From: Ectocarpus siliculosus
Taxonomy: Eukaryota; Sar; Phaeophyceae; Ectocarpales; Ectocarpaceae
DNA length: 64,000 nt
Direction of reading: 5' to 3'
Assembly (NCBI GenBank): GCA_000310025.1
Contig: FN649740.1
Span: forward strand, 2,182,834-2,246,833
In this document: positions 47,600 to 60,600 of the stretch, in pieces
Numbering within the stretch: the stretch's first letter is position 1
How the letters are laid out: every line of letters starts with the position of its first letter
Notes under the pieces: generated by a model
What the model was told of the DNA's origin: nothing
Database searches by the model: none
What the model saw: only the letters and a program-made list of their open reading frames with translations
Program-made: the position numbers and the translations under genes

Positions 47600-47797
47600 A
47601 GACAGCAGTAGTAGTGGTCCCGGTATAATACCGGCCGAATAATGCCGGTCGCCCGGTATAATGCCGGTGAAATCGTCTGGCACAGACAGAGTATTCAAGT
47701 TGTTTCATACTCCGAATAATGCCGGTTGCCCGCTACAATGCCGGTGAAATCGGCTGCACCGCACCGGTATTCATTGTACCGGGACCACTACTGTAAC
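47600..47797. mobile_element. Small inverted-repeat element M1, copy 1
   Basis: Ends read AGTAGTGGTCCCGGTATAAT on the left and, as reverse complement, CAGTAGTGGTCCCGGTACAA on the right, both followed by TACCGG. The interior holds two units of CCGAATAATGCCGGTYGCC...AATGCCGGTGAAATCG. No coding capacity. A TA next to each end may be the target duplication. Confidence 0.65.
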
Positions 47798-47948
47798 AAG
47801 GACTTGGCGCCAAACAGCCGCACGCGTAGGGCTGCGTGGCGATACGGATGCACGTACCCAACCAAGCCGTTCACCGAAACAAATCAATCTTATTTCAACC
47901 TCAAAGTACTGCCGCAACTAAAATTTGTTCGGCGGGGATACGTATGGG

Positions 47949-50900
47949 TCAGCTCTTACCGCAACCAACTACAGTACTATCTGCAGGGAGGGCCGGTGAC
48001 CCGCACGATGTATTGAAGTCTCCGGATGGTCCGATTCTCGCACAACTGTAGCTACATAGGGCTGGTGTCGGCGTTGTACAGACCCGCACCACATAAAAAG
48101 CGGGTACGCTGCCTGTCTCTGCCAAGAGACCTCACCCGCAAAAAAAAACAAGGGAACCCGTATGTACCTTCCCGGCGTACCCGCGGCACTTGCGCGCAGG
48201 GCACATTCACTCGCACGACCAAAAAAAAAAAAAAAAGCAGAAACAAACGCCGTTGCACATACCATAGGTCTTCACGTTGAAAATAAATGATCCGGAGTAT
48301 TGTACACGATCTGCGGGGCGTGGTGGTGCCTGGAACAGATATCCCCCCAAGTATCACGGGTCTCTTCTCGGCCCATCAGGTACGAATGCGGTACATCCGT
48401 GGGCCCTTCATCTGATCAAACGAGGAAGGAGCCAGGCGGAGAAAAAAGGGTGCGCGGGGTGTGTGTGGATGGGCGACGCGTGCCGATGGGTGGGGGAGGA
48501 GGTAAGCCGGTAACGTAAGGTATGGTGGATGGAAGATGGGGGCATGGAGGATGAACCGAGGGTGTTTCTTCACTAAAAATAGACCTATTTGAAGCCGATA
48601 TCAAACCATCAGACTAGCCAGCGCTGGCTAGTCTAGCGGTTTGATTTGGCTTCTAAAACATTTCCTCGTGCATGCGACGGCAATTGATACGGTCGCAACA
48701 GACCTTACTGCCAAAAAACAATTTCGGTAGGATGTCACGGGCACCTCTTGCGCGCGGTATCATTTGTCTACCTCACCAGCAAGCCGTGTTCCCGAGAGAG
48801 CAGATGCGGGCGGGTTCCCCACAAAAGTGATGCTGTTGATTCACCTTCACCACGGCAACTAAACTCACTTTCGTACTCCGGTGCAAGACGCGGACAGCGC
48901 CGTCATGTTGCTTACACTGCCCCCCTCCCTGCAAACCGGGGAAGGGGTGCCTACTTTTGCGGCAAAGAGAACAACACGATGACGTGACACGCCGACTTAG
49001 ACGGCAGGGACAAACAACACGATGACGCCAAAAAACACGCGACAACCATGTAACTCGCGCGCACGCACACACCTCGATCCGCTTCAGGTGCGCCGCGGAG
49101 AGCAGCAGCGTCCGCGACAGCTCTCCCTGGTCGATGATGCCCATTATCTCGTCCACCGTCAGCAGCAGCTCGGAGGGCGAGGCCAGTCGCGGCTCCGCGT
49201 ACGCGTTGAGGTTGCCGATAGTATCGTTGAGGACGCTTCGCGACACTTGGATGGTCAGGAACTTGGGAGCCTGTTGGGGTGTTCGGGTTGAGGTTAAAAA
49301 CAGAGTTTTTTTTTAGAGATAGAGTGAAGAAGTGAGGGGGGTAAGTCTTCCCACTACTGTAAGTAGAATCGCCAGGATGGGGTGCCTGAAGCAGAAAATG
49401 AAGATTGAAGACTATTCTTGAGTGCCAAGGATTGAGAATACCTATCGGGGGGGGGCAAGGGGAAGGGAGTCAGGTCCCGTTGCAAGAGGAGAGTACAACC
49501 ATTGGAATTCGGGAATTTAAACTTCCTTCTTGAGAGCGGGCAGCAGAGTCGGGCTCTCCCCGCTACACGAGTCGGGAATCAAGCGAGTGAGACCACAAAG
49601 CCAAGGGTACTACCAAAATTGACGGAGAAACGAGGGGCAACTGCACTGTTCCAGTAGAGCATAAGCAGACACCCCATTGAGCAATGCAGGCTGCGGGAGC
49701 AGAGAGAGAGAGCGGGGTGTACTCATAGTCGTGTCTACCGTAGTCGTTAGACCATTGACCTCGCATCCCTACAATGCCGGGACGGAGCACGCCGGGTTTT
49801 CATCGGACCAGACTATAAACAAACGCACATCATCAAGCAACGGGGGGGGGGGGTATTCTCTGCCGTTGCCTCTTTCCAGCAGTCACCGACATTCGCCCTC
49901 CCGAGCTCCAAACCCGGTAGGTTCGTTCAACCGTACTTGTGAAACAAACGAACGGTACTTGTGAAACAAACCGTGGAAAACCCGTTACCGTACAGGTCCC
50001 TGCTATGACGAATCAACAACCCCCGGCTTACCCTGGCGTATTCCTCCTCCGACACGAAATCCAGCGGCCCAATGCTGCCCCCTACCCCGGCCACCTCATC
50101 ATCGTCGCCGCGGCTGCCGTCTCCGTCCGCCTCCTCGAGCCGCCGGCGGCAAAGCGCCGCGCTTCCCGCAGAGCGCAGGGGCGAGGACAGCTCGGGGGTC
50201 GGGCACTGCTCAGAATCGTCGTCATCATTGCCGTCGTCGTAGTTGTAGGTGCTGCCGCCGCTGTAGCCACCACCGCCGCCGCCGCGGTCGCCGGTGTTGA
50301 CTTTAGCGGACGGGGTGAGAACCTGCAGGTCCCGGACAGAAACGGTGGCGGAGCGCAACGGCGACGACAACTCGGGCGTCGGGCACGCGTCCGAGTCAAA
50401 GCCGTCGCTGCTGCCGCGGCCGTCGTGGTCACTGCCGCGCCAATCGGTGCTAACGTTGGCGTCTGCGTCGCCGCCGGGGCCATCGGCGGCCTTTGAGGCG
50501 GCCGGGTTCATTGCACGGCTCGCTGATCGCGTCACTCGGTCCGAGGGGCAGGCGCTGGCGGCGCGACCTCCGCGACCGGTATCATCACCCCCGCTGGCGC
50601 TCTCCGCCAGGAAACGAGGGGAAAGCATCCGGGGTCTGCCGAACGGGCGCACCGAAGCAGAAGGCGTGAGATCGACAGAGACAAGAGTGCTCAGACAAGA
50701 AGAGAATCTTGCACGGGTACGCAACGGAAGGAGGATTAACCGGTTGGAGGATGGGGGGTAGGGCACCAGAGGAGGATAGGAATACATGCCGCGATTTCCT
50801 GCTACGTGGACTACTTTCTTCACACACAACCAACGCGTCCTAACAAGAGCGCGGGGGGTGGGTGGGGGTCCCTCTCGTCCCCACCTTCGCTACATCTGCA

Positions 50901-53682
50901 GGCACAAAAACGCCACAACAGCAACGACCTCCTTTCCCACGAACCCCTGGTGGAGACTTTCGCACAAAAAAGGCAAAACCACCGGAAGGGCCTTTGACAG
51001 CCCTTGACCGCTAACACGGGGCGAAAACTGATTCTTCTGACACCAGCACCACAAACTCACGTGGCGGGAGTTTCCGGGGTGCGCGGGGGGTCGGGTCGAT
51101 GTTCGGCCGTGTTTTCTCGCGATGAAGCTACGACGGAGGACTCGGGGGATGCGTTGCCCCAGAAGTCGCCACGGGGTCCCTTTGGCAGGCCGCCTGTGAC
51201 AGAGGCCTCGTTTCCCTACAGTAGAGGGCAACGGGCGAGGGCGGGAGGGGGGAGGGAGGGAGATAAGAGCCTTGAGCATGTGGGGGTTGCAGCGAGGCAT
51301 CGTTCTCTTGTGTTTCCCTTGATTGGCAGAACACAACTCCTTGCCACGCCAAAAACAAAAAAAAAGTGTTGGCCTATTCAGAGGGAAGGTGGGGATCGTC
51401 TGCCGAGGTAGCCTCGCAGTAGACCGGAGAGGCTAGGATACGCAAGAAACCAGGGGTTACGGCGGGTGGCTCACAACGCCCCGGATACGTTTTTGGCTGT
51501 GCGGTTTTTTCGCTCCCTCTGGGCGCCCACAGCACCAACTTCTTGTTGTCGCAACGGCTCAGAGCGTCGAGAGCACTCACCCCCTGGTATCGCAATCGCT
51601 ACTCACTCCGCATGTAAGTGTTGTCGTGCAAACCCTCAGTCCAGTATTTGCCTACACGGCCGCGGGTGCTCCCAACGGCACGGCGCCTGTCCTTGGCGCT
51701 AACAAGCCCTGCTTTTCGAAAATCGTCAAAACCTTGTCCCCGCAGGCATCCCAAGGTCAAAAAGGGGAGGGATAGGCCCCCAACACACCCACGACACAAC
51801 AAGCACCATCCGAGCGTGCCGTTTGCTCCAGCGACATAATTCTACTCAAGCACCAACAGCTGCTGTGCTTGTACTACGTCCCTCCTCCCGTCGAGCTTCG
51901 ACACTGACGTCTTTCGACCATCATACGTCCAACCCGATTTGCCCGCAGCCCCCCCCCCCTTCCCGCGACCCACGCCCTTGGGATCACCTGCAGCGACACG
52001 CGCTTGATGGGGGTCGGCTTGGGACGCGTGATCTCCGTCCCCGAGCGGCACGCGCCTTCCTCGCTGGACAAGAGCAAGGAATAGCGAGGGGGAAGGAAAG
52101 CAGCAGGAGTACGATGGGTCAAGGGGCGAGGCTTGCGTCGTCGGTATCGAGGCCTCGGGGGGGGGAGGCACACGGCGGCATCAGCTGTACTCGACATGGC
52201 AGGCCGATACGCGTGTGACCCAGCCGGACGACCGCCTCCAAATAGCAACCGAGGGATTGGGGGAGGGGCGGCCGGAATGCTTTCCGATTTGCGATTGCCC
52301 ACCAACACTCAGCTTGACGGCGCTGGCACACAGGCCGACTGCAAGAACAAAAAACACACAAACCTCACCAAAACTCAAATCAGCGAGACATTCATACCGG
52401 CAACACCCGTCCACGGAGTACGAACCTGGGAGTGGAAGCCACATCTGGCCGCTTGCCTACGCTCAAAGCCGTCTCTATCAAGCTCGCCGTCACGTCGCTG
52501 TTCAGAGGCGACCTAAATCCCAAGCTGGGGGTCCCGGTAGAAGACACCCTGTCGCGAAAGGGGCAGCAAACATCAACGAGCGCCGCTGCTACATGTATGT
52601 ATTGTTGGGGGTTTGTGGAAAGGGACGCGGGCGTCTACCCCGCTGCTGGTGCTGCTGTTGCAACGAATGGCGTTTCTGTTGGCAGAGGCACACCCTCCAC
52701 CATGCCGTTGAGAAAAAAGCTCTCTCAGGTGACAAAAACTAGCATCACGTCGTTCCTCCTTCCTTTTTCAGCCCCTCTCCCGGCTACATGTTTTTCGGTT
52801 CGGTCAACAAGAACGCCTCTTTCTTAGGACGGCGTGCTAACTCGCCACTTCTACTCATCGCTTGCCCTCCCTTCTATGGCTAGACAAAGGGATGGGATTG
52901 GTGCTGACCTAGCTTATTTGCCTGTGCAATAGAGGAGTGTACGCGTAATCATGGAGAGGCCCAGAGCCAACAAGACGCTCCTGATTCCCGACAAACACGC
53001 ACACTGGCATGGTGCCAGAAAAGGGTTCACACACAAGCAAAATAGCGCTTATTGCACTCACCGAGATGCAAAACGTTTATTCCCGCAAACAAGCAGCCGC
53101 CCCCTCCTAACCTCCGCACGCTCGGCCTCAACCACTCACCATCCTCCCCTCCGCAACCTCAGAAAACATCACCACCCCACGCAATAAAAAACAATTCTGC
53201 GATCGAAGACATTCGTTACACGACACCATCACACCGCACCTATTCCCTCCGACCCCAGCAGGGTCTCGCTCTTCTGGCGTCCAGCCCTCGAACTTCATTC
53301 TCGCCGGTGTCGGGGGGTTAGAGCTAGACCCTCCCCACGGCGACGCCGCCGCCCGCCCGGTCATAGGCGTGTCCGCCGCCCCAGCCCCGCCCGAGCTCTC
53401 CGAGGGGGTTCCGTCGTCTACCCGCCCGACCCCGACCCCGCAACTCCTCCTCCGCTGCTGCCGGCGGCTGCTCGAGCGCGACAGCCCAGCCTCCGCCGTC
53501 GAAGACGGCGGCGGTGACCAGTTGCTCGATACGGAAGACCGCCGGCCGCCGCCGCCGCCGCCGCCGTCACCGTCGCGGCTGCCACCGCCGGAGAGCGCGG
53601 AGTTCTCGGCGAGGAGCGCCTCGAGAGACCGAGGCGCGGCCGCAGCCGCACCGCCTCCGCTGTTGCTTCTCTCGCTTTGGTC

Positions 53683-53716
<34 letters not shown>

Positions 53717-56700
53717 GGTTGTGCCCGGCGGAGCATCTCCCGGGCTCCCTGAAGGCACCCACGTTTCGGCAGTTCCGAAAACACGTGAAAGGAAAGGCAG
53801 ATTATAGAAGAGGTCAACAATTGCCGGTCATGACGAAAACAGGGGTAAAAAAACAACAACAGCAGATTCATTGCTACCGAGCGCCCCGACAGCTCTCTCG
53901 GGATGACCACTGGCACTCAACACCACCAAGCTTGAGATCGCTGACAGCTCCACGAAGTCGAGAACTGGTTGTGTCAGATGGTTTTCTAAGATAAAGGAGC
54001 CCAAAGATAAGATGTGCTCTCACCTCGGTAATCTCCCAGTCAGCCAGACCTGGACTGGCCGGGGTCGGGGGCGATCCCGGTTCTTCATCTTCTTCTCCTT
54101 CCTCGCCCTCCTGAGGCACGGGCAAGGTAGAAGCAGCGCGGGCGGGCGTTGCAACGCCCCCCGTGCCGCTAGCAGCACCGGCGGCGGCGGCCACCGCTCC
54201 GTCGGCAATAGCGTCCTCCTCCTCCTCCTCCTCCGCTCCCACCTCTCCGCCGCCGGCCACCCCGGAGCCAACAAACGCCTCCGCCCCCGTGGTCACGCCA
54301 CCGGCCTCGAGGCCCTCTCCGCTCTCCGCATCTCCTTCCTTCTCGGTCCCGGCCGCAGCGCCGGAGCCGGCGGTCGCCGCCCCATCCCCGGCAGCAACGA
54401 AACCGCCGCCGCCGCCCCTGGTTTCACACTGATGGGGCCTGCTCTTGTGGCAGCCATTGGCCGCCGGTCTGCCGCCGGTCTTGGCGCCGGTGGGCAAGCG
54501 GGCGACGCTCGACACCCCTGGGGGGGCGGCGGTAGCAACAGCGGTGTTTGTGTCGAGGGCGACACGAGCGGGACGCACGTACCCGTACTGGAAACCCGTA
54601 TCGGCAGCAACGGGGGACGGGAGGGGGGGCGGGGGGGGCGAGGGAGGCATTTGGTTGCTTAATTAATTCTTCGAGACGAACGGAAGGGTCGGGGAGAGAA
54701 AGCGCGGAGGGGGGGCCTTCAGTCCGATACTCTCGTTGAAATGAACGAAAACCGTGGCACAAAAAATGGCATTGGCACAAAAAATGGCATACAAGCATCT
54801 AACTGCTGCTGTGCGTGTGTCTGTCGACAAGGGGAGCGACAATCTGCGCCCGGTACGGCGGTGTCGGACTGGAACTTTCTGCCCACTTCCCGCCGGACAT
54901 GTTGCGGTTGAAGACAACAGGATGACGCGCTTCGCGAGAAGAACGCTGCAGCGGGGTCGGTGCCGACGCTCGGCACAGGCAGTGACCAACCACCACCGCA
55001 GCGGCCTTCCTTGGGGAACGAACGCTCTTCCTTAGTTGTGGCCGCTGTAACAATTTCCGCCCAATGCGGGTATACACACATGAGATTGCATGTCGCGGCA
55101 GCCTCCTTTCGTTCCACGGTATTTCACCCAGTTCACAGTAGCCTACTTCTTAATTGTTACTAAGGTCAATCGCAGCGAGTCATCGGAGAGCATGGGCACG
55201 TAAAAGCACGGAGAACTTCGGGATCTCGCTGCGTTCGTAGACCAGAGGGGAGGGGAGAAGATTCCCAGTCTCACCGCGGACAGGCGTTCTTCGAGGTCCT
55301 CCAATGCCAGCTGGTTGTACTCGACCAGGGCCTGGTACTTTTCAGTTGCCTACGAGCGCGAGATTTGCCGGAAACAGCAGCAGCAGCAGCAGCAGTGGCA
55401 GAACCAGGCGTTTAGTGTGTTGTCCCGTTGGCGGTGTGCTATGTAGAGCGCGCACGACAGAGAAACAGGCGTGCGTGCGATACAGCAGTCTGGAGGAGCG
55501 ACGAAACATTTTGTGTGGAATAACGAAGATCTCCAACGTCGGCCCCCCTCTTGCAGCACAACCGTAACCGCTCAAGTCTACAGCAGCAGCAAAAAGTAGA
55601 TTAAGGCCGGCTCTGGCGCCAACGAACGACATGCTTGGAATTTGTTTTTGACGCAGGGGATGAGCACCGTCAGCAGGAACTACATACCCCCCGTTCCAGG
55701 ACCTTTAAACCCCGCTCCCTCCCTGCAGCAGCCAGCTGTAAATGCATCGGGCTACCACTTTCTCTCTGAAAGCGACGCTGATTCTTACCTCCTCGATGGG
55801 CCTGTCGGTCCGCATGGTCTCCTCCGCTTGACGCATCAACCTGTCCTGCTCCGCGACCTCCGCGATCATCTCCTTCGTCACCTGACCCGGGCTTGCCGCC
55901 CCAATCGCTGTACATTGTAACGTGCGCGGGGGGGCCGGCCGTTACGACAGCACCGCCGATGAGAAGATTGAGCTAGATGGGACACCTGTGGTGACGCCCC
56001 TGGTATTCCGCGAACCCCCCCCACAAACCAAAAATGTGTTGAAGTGCCGGGAGAGGTGTCTATTGCGTAAACTGCAGCGAGAGCTTTTGACCAAACGGTC
56101 AACGACGCTACAGGGAGGGTCTCCCCCGCGACAACGTAAAAAAAAACTTTCTTCAGCATTTGTACGTTAAGCGAGGCAAGGTAGTAACGGGAACGGTATC
56201 TCGCAGAGGCGGTAGACTACAGTATTGTATGTGGATGTGGGTGTCTAGCATGAGGTATTGCGGGAATACGCCGTGGCTGAATTGTCGCTGTGGGTAGAGT
56301 GCTTGAAGTGCAGGCATATCAGCTACAATAACTGCAAACTGCTGTAGAAGTACATCTCAAGGGCGCTGATGGTCCTTATGCTAGACCGTCAGCGGCATAG
56401 GACTACGAGCGTTGCCCGAAGCATCTAGATAGTTTCGGCAAGCTGCACTGTTGTGTAACGCTATTACTGAGAGTACGATGCCAGCAACCCAGCAGCAGGT
56501 GAAAAAAAAAAGGTAAGTTGCCACAGACAGAGACCAGCGACGCAGCGACGCACGCAGAGACCCTCCTTTCCACCGGGTGTGCGTAGCTCGCTCATTTAGA
56601 GAGCTTCAAGGGTATGGTGATATATCGATCCATAGCCATGGCCGAGGACTACCCTACGTCCACCAGACACTGTAGTCTATATGTAATTCTCACCGCAGTA

Positions 56701-57071
56701 TTACCAGCAGACAGATCGGCTTGGAGCGCAGCATGAAGCCAGGAGGAAGATGACCCGCAAGCCGGGACAAACATGGAACTACTAAATACGTGTAATGCTC
56801 ATCCAACGTGTCCAGATACACGATTGGAACCACGTGCTTCCGAAATTGCGTTTTTGCTCTTCAACGGCAACGCAACGCCTCCTACACGCTTTGTTCGTCT
56901 CTCTCTCACACCTCGGGAGCAGCGTTCTCCGATGCCTGTCCCGTCTTTGCCGTTGACCCATTTCCCGTCCTCGTTCCGACTGCTCTCGAGCACCTTCCGG
57001 AGGTCCCTCGCCTTCGTCTCGAGGCCGACCATAAAGGAGCCGAGCTGCCCGAAGGCCTCCGCGTGGGACAT
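47949..57071 (-). CDS. SKA3-like spindle and kinetochore-associated protein
   Basis: Probable subunit of the SKA complex, which links kinetochores to spindle microtubules. Exons: 57071-56912, 55907-55789, 55349-55275, 54587-54024, 53748-53240, 52063-51988, 51215-51061, 50635-50032, 49270-49073, 48329-48263, 48112-47949; phases agree throughout; about 896 residues. N-terminal helices (SHAEAFGQLGSFMVGLETKA; VTKEMIAEVAEQDRLMRQAE; YQALVEYNQLALEDLEERL) suit the SKA coiled coil. The middle is Ala/Gly/Ser/Pro-rich with a poly-Gln run, RTPETPATP, and two copies of CPTPELSSPLRSA (about 637 and 697). The C-terminus, DFVSEEEYARAPKFLT..LNDTIGNLNAY..LLTVDEIMGIID..LLSAAHLKRIE, follows the SKA3 winged-helix pattern (EEY..P.yl, LN..i..iN, l..eEi, LL.L..l.Rle). 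It is longer than animal SKA3 because of the linker. The last two exons are the least certain. Confidence 0.7.
48588..48658. repeat. Long hairpin in SKA3-like intron
   Basis: A perfect 24-bp palindrome, AGACTAGCCAGC/GCTGGCTAGTCT (48611-48634), is extended by TCAAACC / GGTTTGA and GAAGCC / GGCTTC pairs to imperfect arms of about 33 bp with no loop. May be a fold-back element remnant. Confidence 0.8.
49735..49803 (-). repeat. Dispersed SINE-like repeat S2, copy in SKA3-like intron
   Basis: On the minus strand reads GAAAACCCGGCGTGCTCCGT, then CCCGGCATTGTAGGGATGCG and AGGTCAATGGTCTAACGACT. Matches the 11.7-, 26.2- and 61.3-kb copies. Confidence 0.65.
53688..53717 (-). repeat. Coding (CAG)n run, poly-Gln in SKA3-like exon 5
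   Basis: Plus-strand CTG repeats translate to about 11 consecutive Gln on the minus strand, directly after the exon start segment GAREMLRRAQP. Length polymorphism is likely. Confidence 0.85.
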
Positions 57072-57609
57072 CCTGGCAGGTATCGGCGAACAGGCGACCC
57101 TACACACGCAGGCCGTACTCCTCGCTATGATCGCCGTATGCTGCGCTTCACGAAAGATTCTAGGGGGAGGAGGAGTACAAGTGAAGTTCGAAGGCCGCAC
57201 TTGAATAAAAAAAATTACAACGTATGTAATTTGGCCGCCTCACTTCTCCGGAGATCTCACGTCAATAAAAAAAGAAGCAGGCGACGAAACTGCAAAAAAA
57301 AAAACTACTCGGTGAATCTACCGACGTCACTCGGTGGCCGGAACCGAGCCAGCCGAGATAATCACGCGCCTGCGTAGGTTGCTATTGGTCAAAGGGGATG
57401 GATCCACCTTGCGAACTTCCTTCCTTTCACATTCGCGCGACGCTTCTCTACGTCAACGGCCAGCATCTCAGGGACGCCTACCGCCTCTCTTCTTACCCAC
57501 ACGCACAGCAGGACGTTGGATATCTACAAATCTCCCGTTCTTTCTGTTCTGCGCATTATCGTTTGTTCGCGTGAACCGACCCCTTGACCCGCATCATTGT
57601 TCAACAATC
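57072..57609. promoter_or_regulatory. Divergent intergenic region, SKA3-like / binding protein
   Basis: 538 bp between outward-reading start codons. Several A runs and a CRE-like GACGTCAC at 57323-57330 flanked by ACTCGGTG repeats are visible. No TATA box recognised. A shared promoter is an inference. Confidence 0.4.
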
Positions 57610-60600
57610 ATGAGAGGAACGCGGTTCAACCCAAGTGGCCGCATGACGACGACGATCAAGCTTCTGCTCGGGGCGGCCGCAGCCGCAGGCCTCCTCGGGT
57701 GCAACAGCAGCAACGTAGTCCTGGCCCAGACCACTACTAGCGGGTCGTCGTCTCTGTCGAGCAACCCGGACGGCTGCGTGGCCGACTACGACGCCGCGGC
57801 GGGCGTGGACTACTTCCCCGACAAGGCCGTCATCGAGTACGCGGAGACGTTCACCGTGGATTACTTGCCGACGTACAAGGTCCTCACAGTGTCGGATGGG
57901 TTCTCGGACACGGTGTACGTCCTTTACCAGTGCGGCACGCCCGTGCCGGACCTCGACGACACGACCGTCGTGCAGCAGTACATCAGCATCCCCGTGTCGA
58001 ACGTGTCTACCGGAACCACGGACCACGTCCCGAGAATTGAGGTGAAGTCTTTCGGGCGTGTTGCGCGGTGGTCGTGCTTGGGTAGATGGTGGCCCCTCCT
58101 CCGCGCACTTACATTCTTGGCTGCAAAAAAACTCTTGTTGAATCAATAAATAGTCAAAATAAACTGGTGCTTCGCTTTAACTAGATTGATTTGATGTTTC
58201 ACTCGTCAGCATGGATCCGGTTCTCCTGTGTGGGCAGGAAGTTCTTGATTGATGGGCATGGAATGTGTTGTTGATGCCAGCAATCTCGGCGCTGTTCATG
58301 TTATGACCAGTCGGTACCCCTGCAACCTGAGGTTGTTGTGCTCTTACTGTCTCCGTCTCCTTCTCTCGTCTACGATAGTCCTCAAGCGGTGTCGGGCCGC
58401 CTCCGGAAAACCATGGATCAGCCCGTTAACCTCCGGTGCTGTTGGATTGTCGGTGGTACAAGGTCCAATCAACTCCCGGCACACAGCAGCCGTGGCTAAA
58501 AGAAAAAGTGTAGTGCCCAGTGATGCAGTTGTATTCGCAGCAGTTGCATCTCAGCACCACCGCACGGGAAGGGCCGCCTTGTGCCGGTGAAATTCAGGCG
58601 GGAGATTCCCCCATAATCTCTTCCCCCCCGCGCGCATTATTTAGATGACTTAACTTAGAGGCCGGAAGCTACATACGTTGTAAACCATGAAGTACCTGGT
58701 ACGGCGGTTTCTCGCCGTTCGTATGCATACGAGCCTCTTCTTCGAAGTGTAGACTAAGTGGCTGCGTAAAGAGAGCAAGCCGGCGCCACTACCACTCCTA
58801 CTCTTATTGTAGGCAGAGGCTAGAGACCAAATCACGCCTAAATCGGGAACGTGCTGCACGCCAACCGCCCCTCGTGCCCCCCCCCCCCCTCGCGTCTCGC
58901 GTGCTCACACACAAAACACATCGGATCGATCCCAGCTCCTGGGACACAGGGACAGCATCGTGGCCTACACTGGCAACGTGGGGCTGATCGGGTCGCCATG
59001 CGTGGACGAACTCGTCGATAACGGGACTGTGGTTCAGGCCCTGACGTTCGACACCGTGTGCGGGCAGGACATCATCGACAACGAGGCCCTCGTCAACGCC
59101 TCGGTAGAGGTGTGTTGGTGCACGCTTGCGAGCTTGGGAATGTTGGTCGAAAAGAAAAAAATGAAGAAAAAGCACCGCTTTTGGTACTTTTCGGCACCGG
59201 TTTCATCGTGTCTCGCACCCATGTGTACAAATGCAGCAGTACTAAATATCACTCGTGTTCTTGTTCATCATGACGTCAGTAGAAGGTCTGGTGGTAATCA
59301 TTGGAAGCTTCATATTTTTTATCTACGTACCTTCTCGTGAAACGGCTTCGGTAAGACGGCTGGTTGCGTTTCGACACCCAAGAGACCAGCCCCAACTCAC
59401 TCCCCAACCGGTTCTCACCGAACAATGTCGCAAGCTAAATAATTGCATGCGCATGGTTGACCAAGCCACGCGTAGGTTCGGGCGCACGCTTCCCGCTACC
59501 GGTACTCTCTAAGCAACAGCCTGGTCGGGCGGCGAACACACCCACTACGTCAAGAGTTCGTACACATGTGACAACCGGTTACGGGACCTCCTCGGGCGAA
59601 CGGTTGTTGCTTTGCTGTTCGCCGTGCGCTGCCGCAAAGTGTGCAAGGTCCTCGGCCGTTTATTTTGCTACGCACATATCTAGAACGCAGACACGCATCG
59701 GCAACGCAACGCTCCCCTCCCCCCCTCTCTCTCCGGACTGCCTTCCGGAGGATTTTTTTTTTTTATCGATGAAATAGACAGGGCGGGTTCGTATCCTTAT
59801 CCCCAACCCCACCTACTAAAACAAAGGTTATTGTCCTCTCGAAGGCTACTGCTCTCTCCCTCCGTCACTGCAAAACAGCAACGCTTCGAAAAACAAAACG
59901 CCTCTGGACCGAAAACACACAGGTGGCCTTCGGGGACTCGCTCACGACCTCGTGGTGCCCGAACGCCACCATGGTGCACAACGGGGTGGCTGTCGTGTCG
60001 TACCTGGAGAGCGGGGAGGCCGTGGGACTCGGCCGCGCGGAGGCCATCAAGCTCTTCTCGCTCTTCTACAACGAGGAGGCCAGGGCGAACGAGCTCTTCG
60101 ACGAGATCGAGGTACAAGAGTGGTCCCGACAAAATATCGCCGTACCGAATAGAGCGGTTCCCGATCAGTACAGCAGTAGCCTAACCCTAAGTTTAACTTG
60201 TTGGCGAAAGGATGCAAAGGATCGGCGAAGTTGGGTATAGGGATAGGATCTGCGTATCCCCCTCCCTGGTACATATCCTCAAAAAATCTCAAATCCTCGC
60301 GAATGCGGTTACTTCCCCGATTTATCGCGGTAGAACGTCCTTGGTACAACAACCTACTAAGTTTGTACTCAGGGGCCGTCCCCCAATAGTACTAGTCCCG
60401 ATAGAGCGCTTGTCACTACAACACCGCGATATATTCGTATATCGGGACCACTCCTGCTGTACACACATACGTCGGCGAGCGGCGTGTCTTCCTTGATTAT
60501 CACCGCGACTGCTCCTGCTTGACGCCCGTGTTGGGCGTGGCCTGAATGAAACTGCCGTTGTTTCGTTGGAGCTGATTCTACTGTGTGTACCTTTCGCCAG

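Larger units (their letters stand above)
43359..47948. other. Gene-free interval, repeat-rich
   Basis: Lies upstream of the LPMO start and downstream of the SKA3-like stop, so it includes the LPMO promoter, in which no element was recognised beyond TG-rich sequence at 43380-43440. It holds a direct-repeat pair (44643-44988), an R1 copy with an M2 insertion, a short R1 end, SINE S1 copy 2 and an M1 element. No exon was supported. Confidence 0.6.

Noticed and set aside
51640-51725. Extra SKA3-like exon reading VLTIFEKQGLLAPRTG
   Set aside because: No donor keeps phase with the next exon, and the chain 51988 to 51215 already joins in phase with a strong acceptor.
53369-53752. Plus-strand Pro/Ser-rich and Cys-rich frames
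   Set aside because: They are antisense to SKA3-like exon 5 and its CAG repeat.
56702-56787. Plus-strand terminal exon (acceptor CACCGCAG, then YYQQTDRLGAQHEARR, stop)
   Set aside because: It looks plausible alone, but no upstream plus-strand exons in phase were found and it falls in intron 1 of the well-supported SKA3-like model.
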